Shown piece after piece: positions 9,176 to 22,924 of a stretch of DNA of 64,000 bases. Source of the stretch: Odontesthes bonariensis (lineage: Eukaryota; Chordata; Actinopteri; Atheriniformes; Atherinopsidae); the NCBI RefSeq assembly GCF_027942865.1, contig NC_134526.1, positions 2,162,470-2,226,469 on the forward strand, given 5' to 3'. Under the pieces are notes generated by a model. It was not told the DNA's origin. It saw only the letters and a program-made list of their open reading frames with translations, and did no database searches. Numbering within the stretch: position 1 is the first letter of the stretch; each line of letters begins with the position of its first letter. The translations under genes and the position numbers were made by a program.

Positions 9176-12100
9176 GAACATGTTTCAGTGAATCTCTGCA
9201 GCCGTTACCATGGAAACATCTGCAGATATTCACTTTAAAGCTGCTCAGAACTGAACTAACTCTGGTTCTGCCTCAGATTCTGGGTTTATGTTCATGTTGG
9301 AACATGTTTCAGTGAATCTCTGCAGCTGTTACCATGGAAACATCTGCAGATATTCACTTTAAAGCTGCTCAGAACTGAACTAACTCTGGTTCTGCCTCAG
9401 ATTCTGGGTTTATGTTCATGTTGGAACATGTTTCAGTGAATCTCTGCAGCTGTTACCATGGAAACATCTGCAGATATTCACTTTAAAGCTGCTCAGAACT
9501 GAACTAACTCTGCTTCTGACTCAGATTCTGGGTTTATGTTCATGTTGGAACATGTTTCAGTGAATCTCTGCAGCTGTTACCATGGAAACATCTGCAGATA
9601 TTCACTTTAAAGCTGCTCAGAACTGAACTAACTCTGGTTCTGCCTCAGATTCTGGGTTTATGTTCATGTTGGAACATGTTTCAGTGAATCTCTGCAGCCG
9701 TTACCATGGAAACATCTGCAGATATTCACTTTAAAGCTGCTCAGAACTGAACTAACTCTGGTTCTGCCTCAGATTCTGGGTTTATGTTCATGTTGGAACA
9801 TGTTTCAGTGAATCTCTGCAGCTGTTACCATGGAAACATCTGCAGATATTCACTTTAAAGCTGCTCAGAACTGAACTAACTCTGGTTCTGCCTCAGATTC
9901 TGGGTTTATGTTCATGTTGGAACATGTTTCAGTGACTCTCTGCAGCCGTTACCATGGAAACATCTGCAGATATTCACTTTAAAGCTGCTCAGAACTGAAC
10001 TAACTCTGGTTCTGCCTCAGATTCTGGGTTTATGTTCATGTTGGAACATGTTTCAGTGAATCTCTGCAGCTGTTACCATGGAAACATCTGCAGATATTCA
10101 CTTTAAAGCTGCTCAGAACTGAACTAACTCTGGTTCTGCCTCAGATTCTGGGTTTATGTTCATGTTGGAACATGTTTCAGTGAATCTCTGCAGCTGTTAC
10201 CATGGAAACATCTGCAGATATTCACTTTAAAGCTGCTCAGAACTGAACTAACTCTGGTTCTGCCTCAGATTCTGGGTTTATGTTCATGTTGGAACATGTT
10301 TCAGTGAATCTCTGCAGCTGTTACCATGGAAACATCTGCAGATATTCACTTTAAAGCTGCTCAGAACTGAACTAACTCTGGTTCTGCCTCAGATTCTGGG
10401 TTTATGTTCATGTTGGAACATGTTTCAGTGAATCTCTGCAGCCGTTACCATGGAAACATCTGCAGATATTCACTTTAAAGCTGCTCAGAACTGAACTAAC
10501 TCTGGTTCTGCCTTAGATTCTGGGTTTATGTTCATGTTGGAACATGTTTCAGTGAATCTCTGCAGCTGTTACCATGGAAACATCTGCAGGTATTCACTTT
10601 AAAGCTGCTCAGAACTGAACTAACTCTGGTTCTGCCTCAGATTCTGGGTTTATGTTCATGTTGGAACATGTTTCAGTGAATCTCTGCAGCTGTTACCATG
10701 GAAACATCTGCAGATATTCACTTTAAAGCTGCTCAGAGCTGAACTAACTCTGGTTCTGCCTCAGATTCTGGGTTTCTGTTCATGTTGGAACATGTTTCAG
10801 TGGATCTCTGCAGCTGTTACCATGGAAACATCTGCAGATATTCACTTTAAAGCTGCTCAGAACTGAACTAACTCTGGTTCTGCCTCAGATTCTGGGTTTA
10901 TGTTCATGTTGGAACATGTTTCAGTGGATCTCTGCAGCTGTTACCATGGAAACATCTGCAGATATTCACTTTAAAGCAGCTCAGAACTGAACTAACTCTG
11001 GTTCTGCCTCAGATTCTGGGTTTATGTTCATGTTGGAACATGTTTCAGTGAATCTCTGCAGCCGTTACCATGGAAACATCTGCAGATATTCACTTTAAAG
11101 CTGCTCAGAACTGAACTAACTCTGGTTCTGCCTCAGATTCTGGGTTTATGTTCATGTTGGAACATGTTTCAGTGAATCTCTGCAGCCGTTACCATGGAAA
11201 CATCTGCAGATATTCACTCTAAAGCTGCTCAGAACTGAACTAACTCTGGTTCTGCCTCAGATTCTGGGTTTATGTTCATGTTGGAACATGTTTCAGTGAG
11301 TCTCTGCAGCTGTTACCATGGAAACATCTGCAGATATTCACTTTAAAGCTGCTCAGAACTGAACTAACTCTGGTTCTGCCTCAGATTCTGGGTTTATGTT
11401 CATGTTGGAACATGTTTCAGTGAATCTCTGCAGCTGTTACCATGGAAACATCTGCAGATATTCCCTTTAAAGCTGCTCAGAACTGAACTAACTCTGGTTC
11501 TGCCTCAGATTCTGGGTTTATGTTCATGTTGGAACATGTTTCAGTGAATCTCTGCAGCTGTTACCATGGAAACATCTGCAGATATTCACTTTAAAGCTGC
11601 TCAGAACTGAACTAACTCTGGTTCTGCCTCAGATTCTGGGTTTATGTTCATGTTGGAACATGTTTCAGTGAATCTCTGCAGCTGTTACCATGGAAACATC
11701 TGCAGATATTCCCTTTAAAGCTGCTCAGAACTGAACTAACTCTGGTTCTGCCTCAGATTCTGGGTTTATGTTCATGTTGGAACATGTTTCAGTGAATCTC
11801 TGCAGCTGTTACCATGGAAACATCTGCAGATATTCCCTTTAAAGCTGCTCAGAACTGAACTAACTCTGGTTCTGCCTCAGATTCTGGGTTTATGTTCATG
11901 TTGGAACATGTTTCAGTGAATCTCTGCAGCTGTTACCATGGAAACATCTGCAGATATTCACTTTAAAGCTGCTCAGAACTGAACTAACTCTGGTTCTGCC
12001 TCAGATTCTGGGTTTATGTTCATGTTGGAACATGTTTCAGTGAATCTCTGCAGCTGTTACCATGGAAACATCTGCAGATATTCACTTTAAAGCTGCTCAG

Positions 12101-12413
12101 AACTGAACTAACTCTGGTTCTGCCTCAGATTCTGGGTTTATGTTCATGTTGGAACATGTTTCAGTGAATCTCTGCAGCTGTTACCATGGAAACATCTGCA
12201 GATATTCACTTTAAAGCTGCTTAGAACTGAACTAACTCTGGTTCTGACTCAGATTCTGGGTTCATGTTCATGTTGGAACATGTTTCAGTGAATCTCTGCA
12301 GCTGTTACCATGGAAACATCTGCAGATATTCACTTTAAAGCTGCTCAGAACTGAACTAACTCTGGTTCTGCCTCAGATTCTGGGTTTATGTTCATGTTGG
12401 AACACGTTTCAGG
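9176..12413. repeat. 124-bp satellite, 26 full units
   Basis: The gaacatgtttcagtg landmark recurs every 124 bp from 9176 to 12400. 9176 plus 26 x 124 equals 12400 exactly, so there is no net insertion or deletion over 3.2 kb. Units differ by scattered substitutions, for example C or T in cagcYgttacc and an occasional ttcMctttaa. Each unit has an NcoI-like ccatgg and two ctgcag sites. All frames carry stops within a unit or two, so it is not coding. Confidence 0.97.
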
Positions 12414-14039
12414 TGTTGAGCTTCAGTCTGAATGTGTTGAACGTGGTTTGTTGGAGCCTCTGCTGCTCGGCGTGCGGTTCATCAGACATTTGTTCTGTAG
12501 CAGTAACAGGATCCTCCACCAGATGGAGCTGAAAGATTTCCAATAAACCAGATTTATCTGCTCATGGTGCGTCTGTGAGAGGAAGAACAAACATCAGCAG
12601 TTCCTGTTCCTGTTTAACCAACTTTTCTCCACATCCTGTGCAACTTCACCTCAAAATAAAACTAAAGAATCTCATGAAAAATGTTTCTGTTTACTAAAAT
12701 CTCACAAATGACTTCTGACTCCTGGCAGATCCCAATTAAATCCAGTAAATCCCCCACTGTTTATCAAATCACATGTTATTTTATGTAAATAATGTATGGA
12801 GCTGAATCAGAGTTACTCCCAGTCAGCGTACAAAGGGTTTTTCTCATCTCAAGAAACAAAGGATAATTTAAGAGACAAATTTACTGCACCGAAGGCCAAA
12901 AAAGAATCTGTTGTTGGGCTTTCATTATGGAAGGATGCTTATATAAATGTAGAAACTGTAGCACATTTTTGGTTTTCAAAGGGCTTCAAGTATTTATAAT
13001 TTGTTAAGGATTTTGTGTGTATATATGATTTTGTTTCATTATTCTTCTATTTCTTTTATTTTATTGGATGCAATTCTGTTTTTTGTCTTTTCTCTTTTTA
13101 CTATTACTTTTCTTCTTACTTTAGTATTTGTAAAAATACAAGTTGATGGGATTCAACAGGACAGGCTTAAAATAAGTGTAGGAGCTATTTGTAAAGTTAG
13201 TTTTTGTTTTTTGGCTCTTGTTGTAAATTGAATTAGCTGATTATGAGTAACTTTATTTGATTTATTTCAGTGCTTTATATAGATTAGATTTTTTGCTAAT
13301 ATTCTTTGTTAGTTATTTGTTTAGAATATTTTGGTAATTGGGTCACACTGGGCACCTGGAGTCCCAGCATGCACCTGGGTGGGCCGATGGTTTTTTTTAA
13401 ACCAGGGAAAAGGAGAGAGCAGCAGGTTTTCTTTGTTCTTTTGTTTGTTTTATTGTTTGGAAATAAATCATCAGAAAAACGCAATAATTCATCTAGGACA
13501 TTCATCTTCCTTTGCCTGCATTAAACCACATCTCCCATGGTGCATCAGTGGCCTTTTGATTTTGTTTGGTTTAAGTTTCATTTGTTTTTTATGGACAAAT
13601 GGCCACTACAATAAGCCTTTTCAGAAACTTAAAGAATGCTGTGATTGTACTGAACACATTTGTTGTTTACTGTGTGACTGAATAAAACAAACAAACAAAC
13701 AAACAGATAAATAAACAGCTTGATGTTTAAAAAGCCGTGAATCGGCAGAATCCGTGGTTAGAACTGAACCTTTATCAGGTCGGCCATCAGCCGAGTGGCT
13801 CCAGATCAGCAGGACGGGCGGCTGCTCCTTAACTCAATCCATCGATCACTCAACTCAATCAGGGCCGGATAATGAAACCCCTGAAGGTCGGCTGTAACTG
13901 TGTCCAACCGTCTCCTCTGCTGAGCTCGTCTCTCCGTCTTCTGTAATCTGCCCATCAGACATGTTCGCTCTACTTTTTCATGTTTCTGGGCAAACACACC
14001 GAGGACCACTGTGAGCAGCATCAGGTGAGCTGTGGCCAC
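12414..14039. other. Unassigned AT-rich sequence
   Basis: No gene recognised. A short (aaac)n run lies at about 13687-13706 after a possible aataaa signal at 13680, which could mark the end of an old retroposed sequence, but no body was recognised. Confidence 0.25.
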
Positions 14040-14750
14040 TAGAGATGGGACCAAGTCACACATGTGCAAGTCTCAATTAAGTCTCAAGTCTTAGCTTTCA
14101 AGTCCCAAGTCATTTTTTCTTGGTCAGGTCACCTTATTATTGCAGTTTTACCTGCAGAATCTGATCTTAATAAAGTGAAAACACAAAGATATAAGTAACT
14201 GTCAGTAAACATCATCGGCCAATGTGTCCAACCTGTCCACCCCGTATCATATCAAACTAACGTTAGCTAACTACCGACTAGGCTAACAGGATAATATTAG
14301 CTAATTTGACAGCACTTACTGGTCAGAATGGATCTTCAAATGACGAACAAAGTTGGAAGTTGTCGTCTGGCTGTCTGAGATGTTGATGCCGCATGTCTTG
14401 CACTGTGCTGTTCGTCTTTTACCGTCAAAATGGTAATTATTAAATTCCCCCTCCCGCTAACATGTTGATGCATATCTGATATGAGTTTATTCTCTCCAAT
14501 AAACACTAAGGTATGCAGAGAGGGCATGGCTGATTGACAGGGTAGGGATCCAATCAGGACGCCATTCTCAGCCTGCGCTCCCACCGGGTAATCCATGTTA
14601 TTTTTTAAATTAATTTATTAATTTTATATTCAAACTGAAAACATGAACTGAATAACTCTCAAGTCATTCAAGTCATCGTGTCTCAAGTCAAGTCAAGTGC
14701 CGAGTCTTTCAATTCCAAGTCCGAGTCGAGTCTCGAGTTTTATTTTTTTG
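14040..14750 (-). mobile_element. hAT-like element rich in CAAGTC motifs, with a BED-finger exon
   Basis: Both edges are packed with caagtc/gagtc motifs around agagatgggaccaagtc, an arrangement seen in short fish hAT elements. The right terminus is truncated or too diverged to delimit. The minus strand carries a BED finger followed by a strong splice donor (separate entry). Another piece of the family lies at 31430-31486 and 32632-32655, split by a different element. Confidence 0.6.
14323..14422 (-). pseudogene. BED zinc-finger exon relic of a hAT transposase
   Basis: On the minus strand the frame contains CKTCGINIS, then TSNFVRHLKIHS, giving C-x2-C ... H-x4-H of a BED finger. Just after the finger the sequence is GACCA|GTAAGTG, a near-ideal splice donor, so the piece looks like transposase exon 1 with its donor retained. 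No catalytic exon follows. BED fingers bind the transposon ends in hAT transposases (family knowledge). Confidence 0.7.
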
Positions 14751-14769
14751 CCTGCATCATTTTTTGATG

Positions 14770-15165
14770 CAAAATGCCTGCATCACAAAATGATGCCTGC
14801 CGATAGCCGCACCTGTTACGGTGTTTGCTGCTCGGTCTGCACAGCAGGCAGTGATACGAAGGGAGAGAAAATAGGGCCAAGCGATTGTGAGGTCTGACTT
14901 TTTCCTGGAGAACCATTTTGTGATGCAAATGTATTACTCTGTTGAACGCATATTGTTCTGAGAAGCAAAACGCTTTACTTTTTAAACCCCAGCCAACTAG
15001 CCGGACTACCTTCATCAACACCAAAACGAGGCTGGAACTCTGCTCACAGGACGCAGCAGGGGGTAAGAAGATGTTCAGAAATGATGTTGCTGATATGGGA
15101 TGTTACACAGCTTCATGTCAAAAGAGGCGAACTGTCCCTTTAAAGAGGCGAACTGTCCCTTAAAC
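14770..15165 (+). mobile_element. TTAA-type foldback element, right half, terminal unit doubled
   Basis: It matches the right arm of the complete element at 53965-54952, including the gaggtctgactttttcctgg block at 14890 and the terminus gaggcgaactgtccctttaa at 15124. The terminal 21-bp unit is present twice (to 15163). The left half is missing. Confidence 0.75.
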
Positions 15166-17465
15166 TGTAACTCTTCTTCTTCTTCTGTGCCAATGTACAG
15201 ATGGTCCGTTTCCTGTCATCGTCCAACAGCCCCCTCCTTCCTTTCTGCTACACTGTGACACCCCCTCCATCTTTATTCGTCCATCTTTTCTCTCCATTCG
15301 TCTCAATGAAGCTCGACTATGTTTAAAGGCCCCCTCCCCCGTCCTCCCCTCGGCTGTCCCGTCCTGACCCCCCCCCCCCCCTCCATGCAGCGTCTTTAAT
15401 AATTTAAAAGAATCTAAAATTCAAATCAAACTTGCTCAGATAGAGACGGAGCTCTTATTACCCTCTCTCCCTCCCCCTCTCCCTCCCCCCACGCAGCCCA
15501 GCATCTCGCTCCCTTGCCTACCGTTACCGTGACAACAAGCTCTTTCGCCCTAGAAACAGCAAGCGAGAATCGAAGCCCCACGTCTCATTTTGTCTCCTGA
15601 TTTCTTCAGGTCATTAAAACACAGATAAATAATCATTCTCGTCCATAACCGACTCAAATCAGGAGGCCAACAGTTTCATGGATCATCACACCGTCAGGAC
15701 GGAATTAAAGATCCAAAGTTTCAGCAGTTTGGTTTGAATCGATTGAATTGATTCGGTGTGCAGAGGTGTATGAGGCAGATTCAAACAGGAAAGTTGAATA
15801 GATTTATTTTAGAACTAGAACGAAAGACGCAGCCGAGCAGAACTAAAGGAAACAGAACCTGAACATGAACTATGAAGAGAAACATCCAGGAGATTAAATG
15901 CTGTGGGCAGAGTGAACACGGGTCATTTAAATTCTAAACGAGTCTGATTCTGAGTCCCAAAACTGGAGAAAACACATGTAAATGATCAGATTGAATCATT
16001 TATTCATGATAAAGAGCATTCATGGTTGATTACATTTATGAGACAAAACTGCAAAGAAATTAGATTAAAAAGTGAACTTTAACACCACTGTAAATCAGAA
16101 ATGAAAGTTTAGTTTATTATGTCCTAAAGCTGTCTGAGGTGGACCTCAGGTACGTTTACACTTTGAGTAAAATAGCAGCTTGTGTTCTTGACTTTTTGTA
16201 TATTGGAGCCAAACATCCTGTAGAAATGGTTTTATTTTAGAGTTTGTAAACTTTCCAACAGGAATGATGCTGAAAAGTCTTAAATCAGTGGCTGGTGGGA
16301 AAGCTTTCAGCGACTAAATGAACGCACAGCTGTGAGGTGGCTGTAAAGATCACAGTTCGTCGGTGCGAGACACTTTCAGTAAGCTTCCCGTAACAGATTT
16401 TACAGCTTCGTGAGCGGAAACGCTGTTTGGTGCCCTTCATATGTCGGGCGAGAAGACTGGGAATGGATTTATTTCTGCTGGATTACCTCCAGCAGTGCTG
16501 CCAGTAAAAGTGTTGGTGGATTCATGAGCCTGCAGATTCAGAGGAGCTCGTATTTAACTGGGATTTATTCCCCTCAAACATGATGAAATACTCAACCGCA
16601 GTGAAGATCAGCAATGACTCTGATAAATGTATTGTGTACACCCATATTCATTCAGTACGCTCCATAAAGCAATCAGTTTAAGGCATGCACAGGCACAAAG
16701 AGAGTCCGTGTCAGGAGACAGCGATCGATAATAAGAGCTACTTAATGAAGTCCACTGATGCTCCGCTCATGCTCGCAGCATCCCGACACCCCGCTGTCGG
16801 AAAGTAGAAGCAAGCAGGTTATACCGAGCATCACAAACAGGAGATTAAATACAAAAGAGATCCAGGGGAGGAGAATATAAATATAAAAATACAAAGATCA
16901 GAAGAGCATTTACAGAAAGGATAAAGTGGTGCAACTCATATAGCATCAAAGGAACCGTCTGTCAGCAAACACAGCATCAAACAAACATGTGGAGGCAACG
17001 AGAAGTCCTTCAGAGGGTTTCACACTTTAGGATTCAAATCGCTGTTTCTACAGAAATACCAGCAGGAAAAAGTGTTATTTGATGCTCATACGTTTATAAA
17101 TGCTGCTCTCATGTGGAACAGCTTTTCTGCTTGATTACAACAAAACCTTTTCTGACGTATATTTAACTCTTAGAACAACTTCAAATCCAAATTTAATCCA
17201 TTATTTTAGCATCTCATTTTATTTACCAGATTCAGATTCAGACTGCTGTTTGGATGGTTAAAGTTTACCGGAAATAGAGGGTGATACCACTCCTCAGAGT
17301 ACCAGAAATACAGAGGTGGGTACTTCTAACATATTGTTTAGGGAACATAAGAGTTTATTCTTTCATCAGATGAAGCTGATGAGACCTATCTGTCTGCTAC
17401 ATCAACGTTACGGTTTCCTCTCAACCAATCCAAGGTCATCAGTTGTAAGGTGGTAACATGTCCCG
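15166..17465. other. Unassigned, apparently single-copy sequence
   Basis: No gene recognised. 15200-15560 is pyrimidine-rich with poly-C and CCCTCT runs. The rest is ordinary AT-rich sequence without arrays or recognisable transposons. It could hold regulatory or untranslated sequence of the minus-strand prrt2-like gene, but nothing directly shows this. Confidence 0.3.
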
Positions 17466-18085
17466 AAGCTGTTTATAAGCTGTTTACAAGCTGTTTATAA
17501 GCTGTTAATAAGCTGTTTATAAACTGTTTATAAGCTGTTTACAAGCTGTTTATAAGCGGTTTACAAGCTGTTTATAAGCGTTTTACAAGCTGTTTAAAAG
17601 CTGTTTATAAGCTGTTTACAAGCTGTTTACAAGCTGTTTTTAAGCTGTTTACAAGCTGTTTATAAGCGGTTTACAAGCTGTTTACAAGCTGTTTATAAGC
17701 GGTTTACAAGCTGTTTACAAGCTGTTTATAAGCGGTTTACAAGCTGTTTACAAGCTGTTTTTAAGCTGTTTATAAACTGTTTATAAACTGTTTATAAGCT
17801 GTTTACAAGCTGTTTATAAGCTGTTTACAAGCTGTTTACAAGCTGTTTATAAGCTGTTTATAAACTGTTTACAAGCTGTTTACAAGCTGTTTATAAGCTG
17901 TTTACAAGCTGTTTATAAACTGTTTATAAACTGTTTATAAGCTGTTTACAAGCTGTTTATAAACTGTTAATAAGCTGTTTATAAACTGTTTATAAGCTGT
18001 TTACAAGCTGTTTATAAGCGGTTTACAAGCTGTTTACAAGCTGTTTATAAGCTGTTTATGAACTGTTTATAAGCAGTTTACAAAG
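17466..18085. repeat. 11-bp minisatellite (AAGCTGTTTAT)
   Basis: About 55 units of an 11-bp repeat occur, with alternation of TTTAT, TTTAC and occasional GCGG or AACTG variants. Noncoding. Confidence 0.95.
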
Positions 18086-18361
18086 CTTATAAATAAAGCA
18101 ATACGCATCCTGTGAGCTATGTGCCACATTTGTAACCAGTAAACCCGACAGTGTAAACATATTCCAACCTCACCTATCACCATCAGTTAGACACAGGACG
18201 GACCCCAGGAATCGATCATCACTAGGGGCATCAAGTCATAAACAGCCAAGACACTCGCTGGTCCTTAGGTACACCACTGACAATTAGTCCTGTACCTTTC
18301 TATCACTCCATCTCTAATATGAATATGAATAAGGACTTTCTGACCAATTACATGCCCCTTA

Positions 18362-19830
18362 CCCCAGCCTCTAATCCCAAACTTAACTTCTATCCTAACC
18401 CTAGCCTCTAATGCCAAACCTAACTTCTATCCTAACACTAGCCTCTAATCCAAAACCTAACTTCTATCCTAACCCTAGCCTCTAATCCTAACCCTAACTT
18501 TTATCCTAACCCTAGCCTCTAATCCCAAATGTAATTTCTATCCTAACACTAGCCTCTAATCCCAAACCTAACTTCTATCCTAACCCTAGCCTCTAATCCC
18601 AACTGTAACTTCTATCCTAACCCTCTAATCCCAAACCTAACTTCTATCCTAACCCTAGCCTCTAATCCTAACCCTAACTTTTATCCTAGCCCTAGCCTCT
18701 AATCCTAACCCTAACTTCTATCCTAACCCTAGCCTCTAATCCTAACCCTAACTTCTATCCTAACCCTCTAATCCCAAACCTAACTTCTATCCTAACCCTA
18801 GCCTCTAATCCTAACCCTAACTTTTATCCTAGCCCTAGCCTCTAATCCTAACCCTAACTTCTATCCCAACCCTAGCCTCTAATCCTAACCCTAACTTTTA
18901 TCCTAACCCTATCCTCTAATCCCAAACCTAACTTCTATCCTAACCCTAGCCTCTAATCCTAACCTTAACTTTTATCCTAGCCCTAGCCTCTAATCCTAAC
19001 CCTAACTTCTATCCTAACCCTAGCCTCTAATCCTAACCCTAACTTCTATCCTAACCCTATCCTCTAATCCCAAACCTAACTTCTATCCTAACCCTAGCCT
19101 CTAATCCTAACCCTAACTTTTATCCTAGCCCTAGCCTCTAATCCTAACCCTAACTTCTATCCTAACCCTAGCCTCTAATCCTAACCCTAACTTTTATCCT
19201 AGCCCTAGCCTCTAATCCTAACCCTAACTTCTATCCTAACCCTAGCCTCTAATCCTAACCCTAACTTCTATCCTAACCCTATCCTCTAATCCCAAACCTA
19301 ACTTCTGTCCTAACCCTAGCCTCTAATCCCAAACCTAACTTCTATCCTAACCCTAGCCTCTAATCCTAACCCTAACTTTTATCCTAGCCCTAGCCTCTAA
19401 TCCTAACCCTAACTTCTATCCTAACCCTAGCCTCTAATCCTAACCCTAACTTCTATCCTAACCCTATCCTCTAATCCCAAACCTAACTTCTATCCTAACC
19501 CTAGCCTCTAATCCTAACCCTAACTTTTATCCTAGCCCTAGCCTCTAATCCTAACCCTAACTTCTATCCTAACCCTAGCCTCTAATCCTAACCCTAACTT
19601 TTATCCTAGCCCTAGCCTCTAATCCTAACCCTAACTTCTATCCTAACCCTAGCCTCTAATCCTAACCCTAACTTCTATCCTAACCCTATCCTCTAATCCC
19701 AAACCTAACTTCTGTCCTAACCCTAGCCTCTAATCCTAACCATAACTTCTATCCTAACCCTAGCCTCTAATCCTAACCCTAACCTCTATCCTAACCCTAG
19801 CCTCTAATCTTAACCCTAATATCTAATCCA
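18362..19830. repeat. 37-bp minisatellite rich in CCTAACCCTA
   Basis: The unit is two half-repeats, roughly cctaaccctagcctctaat plus cctaaccctaacttctat, with a 37-bp spacing (for example 18661 to 18698). About 40 units occur. It contains the vertebrate telomere hexamer in CCCTAA orientation many times but never as a clean run of consecutive hexamers. Confidence 0.93.
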
Positions 19831-21542
19831 GAAATCCAGTAGAGGACATACTCTAATCAGTTTAGAACATTCCAAAAATGAACAACAGATGAATTGGGCT
19901 TCCCGTGTACATGTCCCCTGAGACATCTGTGCAATAATTACAGAACAAAGAAGACAATAAGGATGCAACTAGGACCTCATAGGTCCCATACACCTCAAAT
20001 AAAGGGGGAGCACCATGTACCTAGGGTTGCAGCCCGATCTCGAGTGAATGTGAACGACTGCTGACAACATACATCAGTTTTGAATCAGTAATCTCTTGCT
20101 TTGATCTTCGTGTTTACGGACCATAAAGTAACGCCCTTTACCATCACCTCCTTTAAGAGTTTGTGGCCAATTCAACACTAACGAGACTAGGGAAATGGAC
20201 GTCATCGCGTTGTAACATGTACGGTGATGGAGGACACCACCGAGCTGATGAAGAAGGTAACACACCTGAATGGAATGAAACCTGAGTGGAATCTATGTAG
20301 GATACAGAGAATGGAAAACTTAACTATTGTGAAACTGAAAGACTCTCATGAGATTGTGTTGAACTGACGTAGACTTACATCGTCTGGACCAGTCAGGCCA
20401 GACTACTTTAAAGTAAGCAGTTTTATGGACTAGAATCAGGTGTTGGTCCTGTGGTTTGGACACTAAAAAGTTAGGCAACTTTCTCCTATAGTTATTGGAA
20501 GTAACGATAACTTAGAGTACTGGAGTGATTCCTGTTCCTGTAACCCAAACTGTGGTTTCAGATCCAGAACATTTCACCATATTTCTTATATTTCTGTCAC
20601 AGTCTGTTCAGCTGCTCAATCCCAGAAAACGCTGGTTGGCTTTTCCAATATGATTAAAACATCACAAATTTGTTGATTTCACCAAGTGTAAAGATGAAAA
20701 ATAGCTGGTTACCAAAACCCTCCTGAGGACTTTTCATTTCTCGGTAGAACAGAAAACAACATGGAAACATTTTACATATTCTTTAACACTTTCTATTTAC
20801 ACAACTTGTGCCTGTTTGACCTGGAGATGAATAACTGTCTGGATTTGTGTGAATGTATTCACCAAACAAACCTGCACATTCGTATCGTAGTTGCAATGTT
20901 AGCAGTGAAAAAGCCAACCAAAGCACAAGAGATTTAACAGTCATCATTGAAGAGAAAAGCAGTGGAATAAACACTGTAGGCAACTCTGAGAGGTAGCGCA
21001 AGCAAAGTCCATTCAAAACCAAGGCAAAAACTCAAAGATCGCATCCGTACTGACATGAGCGGCAGCTTTTTATTTGACTTTTTTCTTTATTTGCATAATG
21101 TAGTAGTAAAGAGGCATGCTACATACAGTAGAGGAGTGAACGGAGGTGACTGCGTTTTATGATTACATCATGCACCGATGAAAAACCACGATTCTGAGGC
21201 CTAAAATCCGTATTTAATAAGATGGTGCACAGCGTTTCAGTCACCAAACAACCAACTCGATCATTTTCCCTATAAACGTCCCGCATGACACGATCGCAGC
21301 ATCATGAGATAGTTAACCTGATCGGACCAACGACTTTCATCACAGATCTAAACGAATAAGAGATTACCTTTAATTTCTCATACTATTTATTTACAGTGTT
21401 ACTCAGCTAGCTTTGTTGGTAAGTGAGGCTACAGTCATATGTAAAAGCATTCTGTAATAAATACTGTAAACATGCACGGGTTATAGGAGATGATTTGATT
21501 CCATAGCAGCTTATTTCCTCAACGTTTCCCCACATCAATCTG
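19831..21542. other. Unassigned sequence
   Basis: No gene, array or recognised transposon. Short open frames here have no family resemblance. Confidence 0.25.
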
Positions 21543-21829
21543 AACCCAAACCGCTTCAATGCAAAACGCTTCAGCGCAAACCGCTTCAACGCAAACCGGC
21601 TCAACGCAAACCGCTTCTACGCAAACCAGCTCAACGCAAACCGCTTCAACGCAAACCGGCTCAACGCAAACCGCTTCAACGCAAACCGGCTCAACGCAAA
21701 CCGCTTCAACGCAAACCGCTTCAACGCAAACCGCTTCAACGCAAACCGCTTCTACGCAAACCGGCTCAACGCAAACCGCTTCAACGCAAACCGCTTCTAC
21801 GCAAACCGGCTCAACGCAAACCGGCTGCT
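21543..21829. repeat. 15-bp minisatellite (AACGCAAACCGCTTC)
   Basis: About 19 units with Y/G variation (cttc, ggct, cttct). Because 15 is a multiple of three, one frame reads as a (A/G)STQT pentapeptide repeat within a 135-codon open frame, and the reverse frame reads KRFAL. There is no flanking coding context, so it is treated as noncoding. Confidence 0.9.
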
Positions 21830-22924
21830 ATATGCTGGTCGGAGTGGACTCCGTTAATTGGCACGTCGCTGAAACCAGGCCGGGACGAGCGCTGTTGGAG
21901 GTTTTCTGCGTGAGAATCAAACATCGCAGCAACTGCTCAAAGTTACAGTTTTTCAGATGGTGCTGAAATGTTTATGTTTGAAGAGTAAAAATACAGATTT
22001 TCGGATTCTTAAACAACCAAATATCATTTGGCACCAGCCGCACTGCGCTGTGTTTACTGCAGAGAAAATATTTCACATAAACTTGGCACCGTCAGCACAA
22101 ACCTTTATATTGATGTTTATTATTATTTTTATTAATAAAACTGCTGAAGCTGCAGGTTTGAGCTGCACATACATGCTGATTTCTCACCAATTAAATCGTT
22201 GTTTGGTGTTCTTTATGGTACATTAGACAAAACTTTCGGTGAAATTCTTTTCTGAATTTCAAATTTCAGGAGTGCTGATGTTGAATGTGGAGCTGACTTA
22301 GCAGAACAGACCGGGCTTTTTTTGCTGAGGGGTCGGGTTTCATCTGCAGCCTCTGTTTTTACAGGAAGTGCACGGGGTATGTTTGCAGGGTAAAAACAGG
22401 CCATTTTATGGGAACTTCAAAGGAATGAGCATGAAATGCCTGATCATGCAGTACAAATTTAATTGTTATCCAAGAGTTAAATCATTTACCCGATTGGTCA
22501 GACAATTCTTCCAGAAACTAACACTGGAAAGGTTTCCATTTAAATGTTGCAGAAGTTTGAACGTTTAAGAGAATTTTAATCATAAAAGTTACATTTTTAA
22601 CCACACTTTAGTCTTTTAAATAATAACAAGAATACATATTAGTGGAGAAAACTGATAAAGAGCAAAAGTAATGCAGAAGTTTCTTGTTTTCCCCTCGACA
22701 GACAACTCTCGCTAAAAGATACAGATCTAGGTTATTTTTAGATAGTGGGTGGACAGCATCTTAGATGACTGCTATCTCCAGTTTGGCCACTAGATGGCAG
22801 TAATTGTGACGCACTTTATCTGCATTTTATTTCTTTTAATTTGTGACACATTTAAATGGAAACCCAGCTATAGATCACAAAAAGTGGGGAACTACTGAAA
22901 CTTTTCAGCAGGTTTTCTAAAGTT
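21830..22924. other. Unassigned sequence
   Basis: No gene recognised. AT-rich, with no array. Confidence 0.25.

Noticed and set aside
9176..12413. CRISPR-like regular repeats
   Set aside because: Units are contiguous 124-bp satellite copies with no unique spacers, in a vertebrate genome.
18362..19830. Interstitial telomere
   Set aside because: CCCTAA hexamers are never consecutive; the true period is 37 bp.
21559..21966. 135-codon STQT pentapeptide-repeat frame
   Set aside because: The 15-bp array keeps one frame open. There is no signal peptide, splice context or conserved flank.
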